From: JAEUOS01 sp965279115
GTDB lineage: Bacteria; Pseudomonadota; Gammaproteobacteria; Burkholderiales; JAEUOS01
Length of the DNA stretch: 64,000 nucleotides
Assembly (NCBI GenBank): GCA_965279115.1
Contig: OZ257137.1
Coordinates: forward strand, 5,766,001-5,830,000
Reading direction: 5' to 3'
The notes under the pieces are model-generated. The model was given only the letters and a program-made list of their open reading frames with translations. It had not been told where the DNA came from and made no database searches. Positions 1 to 8,647 of the stretch are shown one piece after another. How positions within the stretch are numbered: the stretch's first letter is position 1; each line of letters opens with the position of its first letter. The position numbers and the translations under genes are program-made.

Positions 1-419
1 GAGCCCTTGTTCACCGAAATGGTCTTGCCCTTGAGGTCGTCAAGCGACCTGATCTCGGGATCGCTCTTCTTGACCAGGAACTGGAAGTCGGTGTCGAGAT
101 AGCCCTCGGTGAACAGCAGCGCCTTGGCGCGCTCGGGGGTCACGGTGGTGGGGGCGGCAATCCAGTCGTACTTCTTGGCGTTGAGGCCGGGGATCAGCCC
201 CGAGAACTGCGTCGGCTCGATGTTGATCGGCCGCTTGAGGCGCTTGGCGATTTCGTTGGCGAGATCGACGTTGAAGCCCTCGATGCCGCCGCCCAGCTTG
301 GGCATGGCATGCGGGGCGAACGTGGCATCGACGGCCGTGGAGATGGGTTGTTGCGCCAGTGCGGTAGCGCTGAATGCGATGGTGGCCAGGAAAGGCAGGG
401 CGATTCGGGAAAGACGCAT
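1..419 (-). CDS. ABC transporter substrate-binding protein, family 3 (partial, 3' end outside window)
   Basis: N-terminal 139 residues of a periplasmic solute-binding protein; the gene runs off the left edge. A signal peptide (about residues 1–22, ending ALAQ) precedes a mature sequence with the family-3 amino-acid receptor pattern: a lysine/leucine-rich 'GFNVDLANEIAKRL' stretch near residue 55, then a segment on periods of transport and 'DLKGKTI' at the hinge. Such proteins deliver amino acids or related carboxylates to an ABC permease. An AAGGAA-type ribosome site precedes the ATG. It lies 72 bases downstream of the D-carbamoylase gene on the same strand, so the ligand may be an amino acid or carbamoyl/hydantoin compound. 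The ligand is inference; the family is clear. Confidence 0.85.
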   Translation of the reverse strand, partial: MRLSRIALPFLATIAFSATALAQQPISTAVDATFAPHAMPKLGGGIEGFNVDLANEIAKRLKRPINIEPTQFSGLIPGLNAKKYDWIAAPTTVTPERAKALLFTEGYLDTDFQFLVKKSDPEIRSLDDLKGKTISVNKG

Positions 420-491
420 GGAGGTTCCTTTTTGTTTGCGGACGATCGATTTTTCAGGCAATTTAGCAGCAATGATCATGCCATGGAGAGG

Positions 492-1427
492 CTATTCCTC
501 GGTTACCGGCTTGCCCGCGCCGACCCGGTCGACGATCAGGCGATAGTGCTCGGGCCGACGATGCTTGGCGAAGTTGAACACATGCTCGCGGAAGGTATCG
601 CCCAGGGCCAGGTCGCAGTTGGCGAAGATCAGTTCGTCTTCCTCGGTGCAGGACTGGGCGGCGATCTCGCCTGAAGGGGCGACGATGGCCGACCCGGCGA
701 TCATGTGGAAACCGTCTTCGGCGCCGCATTTGGCGGCCGCCCCGACCCACAAGGCATTCTCGTGGGCATGCGCCTGCAACAGCAGCAGGTGGTGGAACAT
801 GCGCAAGTGGGTTGGCTCCGGCCAGTGGATGTTGTGCGAGGGCGTGTTGTAGCCCAGCACCACCAGCTCGGCGGACTGCAGGCCCATGACGCGGAAGGTC
901 TCCGGCCAGCGGCGGTCGTTGCAGATGCACATGCCGATCTTCGTGCCCATGGTGTTCCACACCTTGAAGCCTTCGTTGCCGACATTGAAGTAGAGTTTCT
1001 CGAGGTGCTGGAAGGGCGCCTTGGGCTTGTGGTCGGAGTGCCCGGGCAGGTGCACCTTGCGGTAACGCCCGACGATCTTGCCGTCGGCATCCACCAGCAC
1101 CGCGGTGTTGTAGCGCTCACCCTCGGGCGTCAGTTCCGCGAAGCCCAGGTAGAAGCCGATGCCAAAGCGTTTCGCTTCATCGAACAGCGGCTGCGTCGCC
1201 GGGTTCGGCATGGAACGTTCGAAAAAGCGGTCGATCTCGGCCTGGTCGGTCATCCAGTAGCGCGGGAAAAACGTGGTGAGCGCCAGTTCGGGAAACACCA
1301 CGAACCGGGCGCTGCGGCCATGCGCCTCGCGCAGGAGTTCGACCAGGCGGGCGACGACGGACTCGCGCGAATCGGCCAGGTGGATCGGGCCCAGTTGGGC
1401 CACGGCAAGCGGGAAGGGACGTTTCAT
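492..1427 (-). CDS. N-carbamoyl-D-amino-acid amidohydrolase (nitrilase superfamily)
   Basis: 311-residue carbon–nitrogen hydrolase, the usual length for D-carbamoylase. The catalytic triad is visible: Glu47 in FPELALTTFFPRYW, Lys124 in RKVHLPG and Cys169 in CICNDRRWPE. The WPE and NDRRW surroundings are typical of N-carbamoyl-D-amino-acid amidase, which hydrolyses N-carbamoyl-D-amino acids to D-amino acid, CO2 and ammonia in the cytoplasm. Its ATG overlaps the stop of the upstream hydantoinase gene (ATGA), implying translational coupling and a sequential pathway. An alternative is beta-ureidopropionase of reductive pyrimidine breakdown, but the motif context fits the D-carbamoylase subgroup better. 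Confidence 0.88.
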   Translation of the reverse strand: MKRPFPLAVAQLGPIHLADSRESVVARLVELLREAHGRSARFVVFPELALTTFFPRYWMTDQAEIDRFFERSMPNPATQPLFDEAKRFGIGFYLGFAELTPEGERYNTAVLVDADGKIVGRYRKVHLPGHSDHKPKAPFQHLEKLYFNVGNEGFKVWNTMGTKIGMCICNDRRWPETFRVMGLQSAELVVLGYNTPSHNIHWPEPTHLRMFHHLLLLQAHAHENALWVGAAAKCGAEDGFHMIAGSAIVAPSGEIAAQSCTEEDELIFANCDLALGDTFREHVFNFAKHRRPEHYRLIVDRVGAGKPVTEE

Positions 1428-2881
1428 TTTGCGACCAGTGACTTGAAAAGTTGATGTTGGCCCGAAGGCGTGCGCGCGCTGGCCACCGGGCCCGGCGTCT
1501 TGCGTGAAATGAACATGCCGCTGCCGCGCTCGACCTGCAGGGCATTGTTTTGCACCACGACGCGCCCGCGGCTGATCACGACTTCCGGCCAGCCGCGGAT
1601 GGTGCGGCCTTCATACGGGGTGTAGCCGACGTTGTCGTGGATATCCGCTGCGCGGATGGTGACCTCGCGCTCGGCATTCCAGATGCCGATGTCGGCATCC
1701 AGTCCCACCGCGATGGCGCCCTTGCGGTGCGCCAGGCCGTACATGCTGGCGTGGTTGGTGGAGGTCAGCGCCACGAACTGCTCGAGCGTGATCCGTCCCT
1801 TGCCCACGCCTTCGGAAAACAGGAGGGGCAGGCGCAGTTCGATGCCGGGCACGCCGTTGGCCATTTCCTTGAAGGTGGTCGCGGCGCCATTTGGCAGCTT
1901 GCCGGTTTCGTCGAAGCGGTAGGGCGCATGGTCTGATGAGAACACCTGGAAGGTGCCATTGGCCAGGCCTTCCCAGACCGCCTCCTGCGAGGCCTCGTCG
2001 CGCGGTGGCGGGCTGCAGCAGAACATCGCGCCTTCCAGCCCCGGTCGGTCGCTGTCCGATGCCTTGAGGAACAGGTATTGCGGACAGGTCTCGCCGAACA
2101 CCCGCGCGCCAAGCGTCTGGGCGGCACGGATGGTCTTTACTGCCTCGATGCCGGATACGTGGACTATCAGAATCGGCGTATCGATCAACCGTGACAAGGC
2201 GATCACGCGGTTGGTGGCCTCGGCCTCGGCAAGCGGATCGTGGGCGACGGCATGGAACTTCGGCGCCTTGTGGCCGCGCGCAAGCAGGCGCTGGGCGATC
2301 CACTTGATCATGTCGTTGTTCTCGGCATGCACCATCACCAGCGCGCCGTGGGTGGACGCGGTGTCGAGCACGTCGAGCAACTGGATGTCGTCGAGCTTCA
2401 GCTTGTCGTAGGTCATGTAGACCTTGAACGAGGTGTAGCCCTGCGCGATGAGCGCCGGCAGGTGGGTGGTCATGGCCTCCTCGGTCGGGTCCGAGACGAT
2501 CAGGTGAAAGCCGTAGTCGATCACCGCCTTGGGGCCGGCGCAGGCGTGATAGTCCTCGACCACCTTGGGCAGGTGCATGCCGCGATGCTGGGCGGCGAAC
2601 GGAATGATGGTGGTGGTGCCGCCGAAGGCCGCCGACACGGTGGCCGAGTAAAAGTCGTCCGCGGTCATCATGCCGCTGCCGGAAAGTTGCTCCACATGGC
2701 AATGGCTGTCGATGCCGCCGGGCATTACCAGGCGATTGGCGGCGTCGATGTCGCGTTCGCCTGGCGGGAGCGTTGCGGCGATGGTGGCGATGCGGCCGTC
2801 GCGGACGCCGATATCGGCGCGAAAGCTGCCGGTGGCGTTGGCAATGGTGCCGTTGCGGATGGTGAGGTCGAATTCGTTCAA
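1424..2881 (-). CDS. hydA: Dihydropyrimidinase / D-hydantoinase
   Basis: Amidohydrolase-superfamily enzyme of 485 residues from a TTG start at 2881. The frame stays open upstream to about 3100, but that would overlap the divergent gene, and family similarity begins at NEFDLTIRNG. Metal-site residues are visible: HxH (His60, His62) in GGIDSHCH, the lysine that is carbamylated in this family in SFKVYMTYD, histidines in MVHAEN and IVHVSG, and Asp in SSDHAPY. It opens cyclic diamides (dihydrouracil, 5-substituted hydantoins) to N-carbamoyl amino acids, which the overlapping downstream D-carbamoylase can use. First gene of a three-gene minus-strand operon; divergent from the DapA-family gene. Confidence 0.88.
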   Translation of the reverse strand: MNEFDLTIRNGTIANATGSFRADIGVRDGRIATIAATLPPGERDIDAANRLVMPGGIDSHCHVEQLSGSGMMTADDFYSATVSAAFGGTTTIIPFAAQHRGMHLPKVVEDYHACAGPKAVIDYGFHLIVSDPTEEAMTTHLPALIAQGYTSFKVYMTYDKLKLDDIQLLDVLDTASTHGALVMVHAENNDMIKWIAQRLLARGHKAPKFHAVAHDPLAEAEATNRVIALSRLIDTPILIVHVSGIEAVKTIRAAQTLGARVFGETCPQYLFLKASDSDRPGLEGAMFCCSPPPRDEASQEAVWEGLANGTFQVFSSDHAPYRFDETGKLPNGAATTFKEMANGVPGIELRLPLLFSEGVGKGRITLEQFVALTSTNHASMYGLAHRKGAIAVGLDADIGIWNAEREVTIRAADIHDNVGYTPYEGRTIRGWPEVVISRGRVVVQNNALQVERGSGMFISRKTPGPVASARTPSGQHQLFKSLVAK

Positions 2882-3038
2882 GGGGAAACCTGCGGGAAAT
2901 GGGCGGAGTGATGCGCAGTCAACGCATGTGAACGCGGTGCGGGTGCGGAGAAGTCTGCTGTGGCGAAGTGGTAGGCGGTATGCTGGGCTAAACTGACAGC
3001 CTATTCTCACCCAACAACGGAACCTTCCGCAACGACTT

Positions 3039-3962
3039 ATGGAAAACCGACTCGACGCTTCCGCCGCCGGCATGTATGTGATCTCCGCCACGCCTTTCAC
3101 CGACAGCGGGGCCGTGGACCTGGACTCGACGGCCAGCCTGATGGATTTCTACATCAAGTCCGGCGTGACCGGCATGACCATCCTGGGCATCATGGGCGAG
3201 GCCCCCAAGCTGGCGGGCGACGAGAGCATGACCTTCGTGAAGGCCTGCGTTGAGCGCTTCAAGCTGCCCATCATCGTCGGCGTAAGTGCAGCCGGCCTGG
3301 ACAACCTGGTGGGCTTTTCCAAACGCGTGATGGACGCCGGCGCCGCTGGCGTGATGGTGGCGCCGATCGCCGGGCTCAAGACCGACGAGCAGATCACCGG
3401 CTATTTCGACCAGGTGGCACGCGGCCTGGCCGGCATTCCCTGGGTGCTGCAGGATTACCCGGCCATCACAACGGTGACCATGTCGACCCCGCTGATCGTG
3501 AAGATGATCGCCGACTATGCCGACATGGTGATGCTCAAGCATGAGGATTGGCCGGGCAACAACAAGATCACGCGCCTGCGCGAGGCGGAGCAGAAGGGCG
3601 GGCGGCGAGTGTCGATCCTGATCGGCAATGGCGGCGCGCACTACTCGCAACTGCTGGCGCGTGGCGTCGATGGCGCGATGACCGGCTTTGCCTATCCCGA
3701 TCTGCTGGTCAAGACCTACGACCTGTTCAAGGCGGGCAAGTTCGACACTGCCGAAGACGTGTTCGATGCCTGCCTGCCCCTGATCCTGCAGGAACTGCAG
3801 CCGGGGCTGGGCCTGGCGGTGCGCAAGTACGCCCTGATGAAGCGCGGCGCGATCAAGTGCGACCGCGTGCGGGCGCCGGGCCCCAGGCTCAATGATCTGG
3901 ACCGGGCCGAGATCGACAGACTGATGAAACGCCTGGAAGCACGCGTCAAGGCGATCGGCTGA
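3039..3962 (+). CDS. DapA/dihydrodipicolinate-synthase-family lyase or aldolase
   Basis: 307-residue TIM-barrel protein of the class I aldolase DHDPS family. The Schiff-base lysine is in MLKHEDWPG and the family tyrosine in LQDYPAI. The canonical Thr-Thr of lysine-pathway DapA (GTTGE) is replaced by GIMGEA, and the usual arginine after the tyrosine motif is missing. This enzyme therefore probably does not make dihydrodipicolinate, but cleaves or dehydrates another 2-oxo acid. It is followed 42 bases later by a Bug-type receptor, consistent with carboxylate catabolism. The substrate is unknown. Start is ATG 3039, with only a weak ribosome site. Confidence 0.85.
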   Translation: MENRLDASAAGMYVISATPFTDSGAVDLDSTASLMDFYIKSGVTGMTILGIMGEAPKLAGDESMTFVKACVERFKLPIIVGVSAAGLDNLVGFSKRVMDAGAAGVMVAPIAGLKTDEQITGYFDQVARGLAGIPWVLQDYPAITTVTMSTPLIVKMIADYADMVMLKHEDWPGNNKITRLREAEQKGGRRVSILIGNGGAHYSQLLARGVDGAMTGFAYPDLLVKTYDLFKAGKFDTAEDVFDACLPLILQELQPGLGLAVRKYALMKRGAIKCDRVRAPGPRLNDLDRAEIDRLMKRLEARVKAIG

Positions 3963-4004
3963 CCATTGCCATTCGGCCGAGCGGCCTGATTCGGGGAACT
4001 CACG

Positions 4005-4982
4005 ATGTTGAAGCTTCGCATTGCTGCAGCACTTTTCGGACTGGCGGCCGCGGCTTGTTCTGCAGGTGCCGCCGCGCAAGCCGCTTTTCCCGCACAGCCT
4101 GTCAAGATCATCGTGCCTTTTGCGCCTGGTGGTGGCTCCGACTTCATCGGTCGGTTCATCGCCGACAAACTCACCAAGACGCTCGGTCAGCCGGTTCTGG
4201 TGGATAACCGGCCGGGGGCCGGCGGGCTCCTGGGGATTGAAATCGGCGTCAAGGCACCCTCGGACGGGTACACCTTCATCCTGATCGCCTCCAGCTATGC
4301 GGTGAACCCGAGCATTTTCAAGCTCAAGTTCGATCCTGTGGCCGACATCACGCCGGTTGCGCAGATCTCGCAGGGCCCGATGGTGTTGTTGGCCAACCCG
4401 GGGCTCAAGATCAAGACCGTGAAGGAACTCCTCGAGCGCGCCCGTGCCAAGCCCGGCGAGATCACCTTCGCATCCGCCGGCCTGGGCAGCGTCACCCACA
4501 TGGCCGGCGAATACTTCGCCAGTGCCGCCAGGATCAAGTTGACCCATGTGCCCTACAAGGGGACATCACCCGCCCTGACCGACACCATCGCGGGGCAGGT
4601 GAACGTGTTTTTCTCAAGTCCGGCTTCGGCACTGGCGCATGTTGAAAGCGGCAAGCTGGTCGCGCTTGGGGTGACCACCACCAAGCGCGCCACCGGCGCC
4701 GTTTACGCCAAGGTGCCGCCTATCGCCGAGGCGGGGCTACCGGGATACGAGGCGGTTTTGTGGCACGGACTGATCGGTCCCAAGGGTATTCCCAAAGCCG
4801 TCGTCGAGCGCATGAACAAGGAGATCGTCGCGGCCCTGGGCAACAAGGACGCGGTTGAAAAGCTGGAGACCGACGGCGTGGTGCCCGCCGGCGGCACTGC
4901 CGAACAGTTCGCGGCCCTGATCAAGCAGGACATCGCCTTGTGGGCCAGGGTCGTGAAGGACGGCAACATCAAGGTGGAGTAG
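4005..4982 (+). CDS. Tripartite tricarboxylate transporter (Bug-family) substrate-binding protein
   Basis: 325-residue periplasmic receptor with a signal peptide ending near AAAQA (about residue 27). TctC/Bug hallmarks are present: IIVPFAPGGGSDFIGR near the mature N-terminus, DNRPGAGG, and HVPYKGTSPA later. Bug receptors bind small carboxylates through ordered waters in the first of these loops. No TctA or TctB membrane gene is in the window, as is common for the many orphan Bug receptors of Burkholderiales. It probably forms an operon with the DapA-family gene upstream. Converges on a minus-strand dehydrogenase gene only 12 bases away. Confidence 0.92.
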   Translation: MLKLRIAAALFGLAAAACSAGAAAQAAFPAQPVKIIVPFAPGGGSDFIGRFIADKLTKTLGQPVLVDNRPGAGGLLGIEIGVKAPSDGYTFILIASSYAVNPSIFKLKFDPVADITPVAQISQGPMVLLANPGLKIKTVKELLERARAKPGEITFASAGLGSVTHMAGEYFASAARIKLTHVPYKGTSPALTDTIAGQVNVFFSSPASALAHVESGKLVALGVTTTKRATGAVYAKVPPIAEAGLPGYEAVLWHGLIGPKGIPKAVVERMNKEIVAALGNKDAVEKLETDGVVPAGGTAEQFAALIKQDIALWARVVKDGNIKVE

Positions 4983-4994
4983 CAGGCGGGCGTT

Positions 4995-5873
4995 TCAACC
5001 CTGTTTGCCGTAAAGGTCGATGACCGCCGAAAGCTCTTCCTCGCCCTTTCCTTGCGCTGCCAGGGTGCGCAGAAGTTGTGCCGCCAGGCCGCTCACCGGC
5101 AGCGGCGTACCGGTATCGCGACCAAGATCGAGCGCGGTATCCAGGTCCTTCAACATGGTATTGGCTGCGCCGATGGATTCCACCGGCCGGTCGATCATGC
5201 GCGGCACGAAGATCTGCAGCGGCTTTGAATCCGCGAATCCGCCGGCCAGCGCCCTGGGCAGGAGCCGGGCGTCGACACCCGCGTTTTGCGCCAGACGGAT
5301 GGCCTCGGCGATGACCGCAATGTTGCTGCCGACGATCACCTGGTTGCAGAGTTTGGTCACCTGCCCGGCGCCCGAGGGGCCCATCAGGTTGATGTTGGCG
5401 GCATAGGCCGCCAGCACGGCTCGCACCTTCTGGAAGGCGGCAGGCTCCCCGCCGCACATGATCGCGAGTGTCCCTTCGGCCGCGCCCTTGACGCCGCCCG
5501 AAACCGGCGCATCGATCCAGTCCATGCCGCAGGCAGCCTTGAGGCGCGTGGCGAACTCGCGGGTCTTGTCCGGCCGGATGCTTGCGTGGTCGACCAGCAC
5601 CTTGCCAGCCCCTGCGGCTTGCGCGATACCCAAGTCACCGAACACCACGGCTTCGACCGCGCCGGCGTCGAACAGGCACATGAGCACGATGTCCGCAGCC
5701 TGCGCTGCGGCTCGAGCAGAGTCGGCGGCGATCGCGCCGGCTTCCAGCGCGGGGGCCAGCTTTTCGCGCGAACGATTCCACACATGCACGGTATAGCCCG
5801 CGGCGAGCAGGCGCCGCGTCATTGGCAGGCCCATCAGGCCCAGCCCGATGTAGGCAAGAACAGGTTTGGTCAC
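4995..5873 (-). CDS. NAD(P)-dependent beta-hydroxyacid dehydrogenase (3-hydroxyisobutyrate / tartronate-semialdehyde reductase family)
   Basis: 292 residues, normal for the family. The N-terminal Rossmann motif is GLGLMG (about residues 10–15); the substrate motif DAPVSGGVKGA is near residue 120; the catalytic lysine is in GQVTKLCNQ near residue 170. The family interconverts beta-hydroxyacids and semialdehydes, for example tartronate semialdehyde to glycerate. Start is GTG 5873, chosen because an AAGGAG ribosome site lies just upstream. It is last in a minus-strand run after an IlvD-family dehydratase and a Bug receptor, suggesting a role in hydroxy- or sugar-acid breakdown. The exact substrate cannot be read from the sequence. 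Confidence 0.88.
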   Translation of the reverse strand: MTKPVLAYIGLGLMGLPMTRRLLAAGYTVHVWNRSREKLAPALEAGAIAADSARAAAQAADIVLMCLFDAGAVEAVVFGDLGIAQAAGAGKVLVDHASIRPDKTREFATRLKAACGMDWIDAPVSGGVKGAAEGTLAIMCGGEPAAFQKVRAVLAAYAANINLMGPSGAGQVTKLCNQVIVGSNIAVIAEAIRLAQNAGVDARLLPRALAGGFADSKPLQIFVPRMIDRPVESIGAANTMLKDLDTALDLGRDTGTPLPVSGLAAQLLRTLAAQGKGEEELSAVIDLYGKQG

Positions 5874-5928
5874 GCAATACGCTCCTTGGTTGGAAACTGC
5901 AGTACGGCTTGCAAGCGGCAGTGCCGCT

Positions 5929-6888
5929 TCATGGGTTCTGTGTGATGCCCGCTGTCTTGACCAGGCTTCCCCACTTGTCGATCTCGCTGCGGATAAAGGC
6001 GCCGAATTCCTCGGGGGAGGTGATGACCGGATCGAAACTCAGGCCCTCCAGGCGTTCCCTGATCTCGCTGACTTTCAGCACGGCACTGATCTCGGCATTC
6101 AGGCGCTGTGCCACTTCAGGCGTAGTGCCCGGCGGCGCGAGAATGCCGACCCAGCCCAGGCTTTCCAGGTTGAATCCGCTTTCGATGGCCGTAGGCACCT
6201 CCGGAAAGGTGTTGCTGCGCCGCGCGCCAGTGACGGCGATCGCCGCAAGGCGGCCCTGGCGGATTTGCGGCACCGCCGGCGGCATGGAGGTCACGACCAG
6301 GTCGACCTGGCCGGACATGGCGGCCAGTACCGCGGGCGCGCCGCCCTGGTATGGCACATGCAGGGCATCGAGGCCGCCAAGGTGGCGCAGCAGATACTCG
6401 CCCGTAAGGTGCGACGAACTGCCGACGCCGGCGGTCGAATAGGTCAGCTTGCGCCCCTTGTAGCGGTCGACAAAAGCGCGCAGGTTGGGCGCTCGGTTGT
6501 CGGGGTGGGTGGCGAGCAGTTCCGGCGTGGAGGCCACCATGCTCACCGGGACATAGGCGCGCGGGTCATAGCCCGGTGCGCCCGACATGGTGGAGTTGAT
6601 TGCGAATGCCGCGGTATGGACCAGGAAAGTGCTGCCGCCTGGCGGTGCGGTCATCAGCGCGGTGGCTGCGACGTTTCCGCCGGCGCCGGCGCGGTTTTCA
6701 ACGATGATGGACCGCCCGAACTGGCTGTTCAGGCGTTGCGCCAGCAGACGCCCCACGGTGTCGGCGATACCGCCGGCTGCGAAGGCGACCACGAAGCGTG
6801 TCGCAGCCTGGGCGTTCGACAGGCGTGGCAACAACGCCAACAGGGCGGCGGCCTGGAGTGCTTTTCGTCTTGCCGGAAATTGCGTCAT
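5929..6888 (-). CDS. Tripartite tricarboxylate transporter (Bug-family) substrate-binding protein
   Basis: 319-residue exported receptor of the TctC/Bug family. The N-terminus has an RRKAL pair before a hydrophobic stretch and LSNAQA, so export may be by Sec or Tat. The family loop appears as VVAFAAGGIADTVGRLL, followed by ENRAGAGGNVAA and HVPYQGGAPA. The usual VPFxPGG is here VAFAAGG. An AGGAG ribosome site precedes ATG 6888. It sits between an IlvD-family dehydratase and a hydroxyacid dehydrogenase on the same strand, so its ligand is plausibly their substrate. No membrane partners are nearby. Confidence 0.9.
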   Translation of the reverse strand: MTQFPARRKALQAAALLALLPRLSNAQAATRFVVAFAAGGIADTVGRLLAQRLNSQFGRSIIVENRAGAGGNVAATALMTAPPGGSTFLVHTAAFAINSTMSGAPGYDPRAYVPVSMVASTPELLATHPDNRAPNLRAFVDRYKGRKLTYSTAGVGSSSHLTGEYLLRHLGGLDALHVPYQGGAPAVLAAMSGQVDLVVTSMPPAVPQIRQGRLAAIAVTGARRSNTFPEVPTAIESGFNLESLGWVGILAPPGTTPEVAQRLNAEISAVLKVSEIRERLEGLSFDPVITSPEEFGAFIRSEIDKWGSLVKTAGITQNP

Positions 6889-6921
6889 GGTGTGTCTCCT
6901 AGTTGTGATTGGCAGGATTCC

Positions 6922-8631
6922 TCAGACGCCGGGCGGCCACTCAACCGCGCCGGAGTGGGTCACCGCGCCTTCGTTGGCGGGCCCGACCAGGCGCGCGTAT
7001 TTTTCCAGCACCCCGGCGAGGCGCTCGGTTCGGCGCGGCTGCCAGGCGGCGCGGCGGCGGGCGATCTCGGCATCGTCCACCAGCCAGTCGATGCGGCGCG
7101 CGTTGCAATCGATGCGAATGGCGTCACCATCCTGCACCAGCGCCAGCGGACCGCCTTCGGCGGCCTCGGGTGCGGCGTAGCCGATGCACATACCGCGCGT
7201 GGCGCCGGAAAAGCGGCCGTCGGTCAACAGTGCCACCTTTTCGCCCATGCCCTGGCCATAGATCAGCGCGGTGGTGCCAAGCATTTCGCGCATGCCCGGG
7301 CCGCCCTTCGGCCCTTCGTTACGGATGATCAGGACATCGCCCTCGGCGTAGGCGCGCCGCTTGACCACCTCGACGCAGGCTTCTTCCCCGTCGAACACGC
7401 GCGCATGACCTTCGAACACCAAGGACTTGAGCCCGGCAATCTTGATCAGCGCGCCATCCGGGCACAGGCTGCCCTTGAGCACGACGACGCCACCGCTCGG
7501 ATGCAGCGGATTGCCGGTGGGACGGATGATCTCACCATCCGCCCCGGGGCTGTCGACCAGGGATTCGGCCAGTGTCGCGCCTGACAATGTGAGGGTGTCA
7601 CCATGCAGGTAGCCGCCTTCCAGTAGCGCCTTCAGCACCCGTGCCACGCCTCCCGCATGATGCAGGTCGCGCGCCAGGTATTTGCCGCCGGGCTGCAGGC
7701 TGGCGATCAGCGGCGTACGCTGGAACACTTCCGCCACATCATCCATGGTGAAGCGGATGCCGGCCTCGTGGGCGATGGCGGGCAAGTGCAGCCCGGCGTT
7801 GGTCGAGCCGCCGGTGGCGGCAACTGCCGCACAGGCATTCTCCAGGCTCTTCCTCGTCACCAGGTCGCGCGGCATGGGACCGCCGTCCTTGAGGATGCGC
7901 ATGACCACATGGCCGGCGCGCCGCGCCAGGGCAAGGCGTTGCGAATACACCGCCGGCATCATCGCCGAACCCGGAATCGCCAGGCCCAGGGTTTCGGAAA
8001 CCATGGCCATGGTGTTGGCGGTGAACTGGCCGGGACAGGAGCCCACCGTGGGCGCACAGTGCAGTTCCAGCTCAGCCAAGTCGGTCTCGCTGAAGGTTCC
8101 CGCCAGCACACCGCCGACGGCCTCATAGGCGGTGAGGATGGTCACCGGATCGCCGCGCCATTCGCCCGGCAACATCGCGCCGCCATAGATGAAAACCGAA
8201 GGGCAGTTCAGGCGCACCATGCCCATCATGACCCCGGGCAGCGTCTTGTCACAACCGGCAAAACCGATGAAGCCGTCGTAGGCATGGCCGCGCATGACCA
8301 TCTCGATGGAATCGGCGATCAACTCGCGCGATACCAGGCTCATGCGCATGCCCTTGTGGTTCATCGAGGTGCCGTCGGACACTGATACCGTGGTGAACTC
8401 GATCGGCGTGCCGCCGGCCGCGGCCACGCCGAGCTTGGCAGCCTCGGCCTGGGGACGCAGTGACATGGAGCAGGGGGTGTTTTCCCCGTGCGTGCTCATG
8501 ACGCCGATAAAGGGCTTGGCGATGGCTTCATCGTCCATGCCGGTGGCACGCATGAAGGCGCGATGGGCCACGCGGTCCATGCCGTCGGTGGTGATGCCGG
8601 AACGCCAGGGTTTCTTGGCCGGGTCTGTCAT
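6922..8631 (-). CDS. ilvD: Dihydroxy-acid dehydratase (IlvD/Edd family)
   Basis: 569-residue IlvD/Edd-family dehydratase. Three iron–sulfur cysteine motifs are recognisable: THGENTPCSM near residue 50, GCDKTLPG near 125 and TVGSCPGQFTANTM near 195. The family removes water from 2,3-dihydroxy acids. IlvD does this for valine/isoleucine synthesis, while paralogs act on sugar acids such as arabinonate or gluconate. The neighbours (Bug receptor, hydroxyacid dehydrogenase, LysR) point to catabolism rather than biosynthesis, so the ilvD symbol is family-level. It begins 16 bases after the lysR stop, so lysR and this gene may be cotranscribed. Confidence 0.85.
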   Translation of the reverse strand: MTDPAKKPWRSGITTDGMDRVAHRAFMRATGMDDEAIAKPFIGVMSTHGENTPCSMSLRPQAEAAKLGVAAAGGTPIEFTTVSVSDGTSMNHKGMRMSLVSRELIADSIEMVMRGHAYDGFIGFAGCDKTLPGVMMGMVRLNCPSVFIYGGAMLPGEWRGDPVTILTAYEAVGGVLAGTFSETDLAELELHCAPTVGSCPGQFTANTMAMVSETLGLAIPGSAMMPAVYSQRLALARRAGHVVMRILKDGGPMPRDLVTRKSLENACAAVAATGGSTNAGLHLPAIAHEAGIRFTMDDVAEVFQRTPLIASLQPGGKYLARDLHHAGGVARVLKALLEGGYLHGDTLTLSGATLAESLVDSPGADGEIIRPTGNPLHPSGGVVVLKGSLCPDGALIKIAGLKSLVFEGHARVFDGEEACVEVVKRRAYAEGDVLIIRNEGPKGGPGMREMLGTTALIYGQGMGEKVALLTDGRFSGATRGMCIGYAAPEAAEGGPLALVQDGDAIRIDCNARRIDWLVDDAEIARRRAAWQPRRTERLAGVLEKYARLVGPANEGAVTHSGAVEWPPGV

Positions 8632-8647
8632 TGCTTTGCCTCAAGGG

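Noticed and set aside
2988..4547. Long open frame on the minus strand (519 codons)
   Set aside because: It is antisense to the DapA-family and Bug receptor genes, His/Gln/Arg-rich without any domain pattern; a shadow typical of GC-rich DNA.
5866..7584. 572-codon plus-strand open frame
   Set aside because: Antisense to the Bug receptor and IlvD genes; composition and lack of motifs mark it as a shadow.
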